DNA from: JACNKJ01 sp964440095
GTDB lineage: Bacteria; Krumholzibacteriota; Krumholzibacteriia; JACNKJ01
DNA length: 33,452 nucleotides
Direction of reading: 5' to 3'
NCBI GenBank assembly: GCA_964440095.1
Contig: CAYTPZ010000019.1
Coordinates: 1 to 33,452, forward strand
Shown here: in pieces, positions 33,105-33,452 of the stretch
How positions within the stretch are numbered: position 1 is the stretch's first letter
How the letters are laid out: every line of letters starts with the position of its first letter
Notes under the pieces: model-generated
What the model saw: the letters and a program-made list of their open reading frames with translations, nothing else
What the model was told of the DNA's origin: nothing
Database searches by the model: none
Program-made: the position numbers and the translations under genes

Positions 33105-33141
33105 AAATCCGGAAGTGGAATAAAATGGCGCTTCCGGATTT
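33105..33141. repeat. 11-bp perfect inverted repeat with 15-base loop
   Basis: AAATCCGGAAG (33105-33115) pairs with CTTCCGGATTT (33131-33141). It lies between the XdhD-like gene and the convergent HNH gene and could end both transcripts (A/T-rich outer ends on both sides) or be a REP-like remnant. Only one copy is in the window. Otherwise 32959-33219 holds nothing I can support. Confidence 0.45.
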
Positions 33142-33219
33142 CCTGTGGGCCGCAAACTCAGATCCTCTCTCCTAGCCGTGTTGCAGCCCAAGCCCGGCCT
33201 TAACAGCAAGCGAGTCGCT

Positions 33220-33452
33220 TCACTCATGCAGATGCCGGTGACATCTGGCCCAAAGCGTGATCAGGTTTTCCTCGTTATTGTCCCCTCCACGGCTGCGTGA
33301 TTTAATGTGATGCACTTCCAGGAAGCTGGTGGATCGGCAACCTTTGGTTTGGCAGCGGTGTGCATCGCGTGCCAGTACCGTCCGTCTTCGAGCCGGAGGG
33401 ATGCTTGCCTTGTTGCGTTGACCTGCTTCCAGCACGCTTGAGTCGCAGTCGA
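33220..33452 (-). CDS. HNH endonuclease domain protein, C-terminal part
   Basis: The frame stays open to the right window edge (no stop before 33452), so only the last 77 or so residues are seen and the GTG at 33435 is probably not the start. IPPARRRTVLARDAHRCQTKGC, FLEVHHIKSRSRGGDN and ENLITL with CHRHLHE are the HNH core found at the C-terminus of the DUF222/13E12-type HNH proteins common in mobile or repeated genes. The zinc knuckle has Cys-x4-Cys but the second pair reads LWARCH, with Trp in place of the usual first Cys. The upstream domain cannot be seen. Function in DNA cleavage is presumed from the motif. Confidence 0.78.
   Translation of the reverse strand, partial: DCDSSVLEAGQRNKASIPPARRRTVLARDAHRCQTKGCRSTSFLEVHHIKSRSRGGDNNEENLITLWARCHRHLHE

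Noticed and set aside
33061..33141. Possible insertion-sequence end around the inverted repeat near the right edge
   Set aside because: No transposase fragment, target duplication or second end is visible, so only the inverted repeat is reported.
33000..33227. A 75-codon minus-strand frame next to the HNH gene
   Set aside because: It overlaps an inverted repeat and has no motif, ribosome site or protein-like composition.

Overview
The window looks like a chromosomal segment of an uncultured Gram-negative bacterium of the FCB superphylum, possibly Krumholzibacteriota/Eisenbacteria-like. This placement is an inference. It rests on several large exported proteins ending in an FlgD-like C-terminal domain (NPFNP start, SGVYFY near the end), outer-membrane-type beta-barrels, gingipain-fold (C25) proteins, futalosine-pathway menaquinone synthesis and moderately high GC. 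No rRNA, tRNA, CRISPR array or intact insertion sequence was seen.

Left edge (1-1500, + strand): the 3' part of a GH114-type glycoside hydrolase, a short remnant of a SAM methyltransferase, and a Tat-exported HiPIP-like lipoprotein.

Region 1566-15674 (- strand): the most striking part, a tight run of nine genes with gaps or overlaps of -17 to +15 nt. In transcription order these are a beta-helix surface protein, a C25-like protein, pgsB/capB, pgsC/capC, a PgsW-type poly-gamma-glutamate system protein, a periplasmic protein made of a duplicated domain, an outer-membrane barrel, a lipoprotein with an LVIVD propeller and an FGE-like domain, and a DUF1624-type acyltransferase. PgsB, PgsC and PgsW suggest synthesis of poly-gamma-glutamate or a related polyamide. 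The barrel and the duplicated-domain protein are candidates for moving or anchoring it across a Gram-negative envelope, and the acyltransferase might modify it. No CapA-type gene lies in the run.

Region 15720-21830 (+ strand): a divergent intergenic region with an extended -10 promoter and a 12-bp palindrome, then a 1589-aa C25-like multidomain exported protein, a strong double-hairpin terminator, and a lipoprotein of unknown function.

Region 21960-27229: metabolic genes. On the minus strand are a translationally coupled mqnD-like gene and an M20 amidohydrolase. On the plus strand are a Rieske ferredoxin, ElbB, an O-methyltransferase, a beta-carbonic anhydrase and an exported barrel-like protein.

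Region 27230-33452: a disrupted small exported-protein gene (- strand), then a purine-catabolism-like cluster (+ strand) of a PreA-like flavoprotein, an 8-oxoguanine deaminase-like amidohydrolase and an XdhD-like molybdenum hydroxylase whose first [2Fe-2S] cluster has lost all four cysteine ligands. The window ends inside an HNH endonuclease gene on the minus strand.
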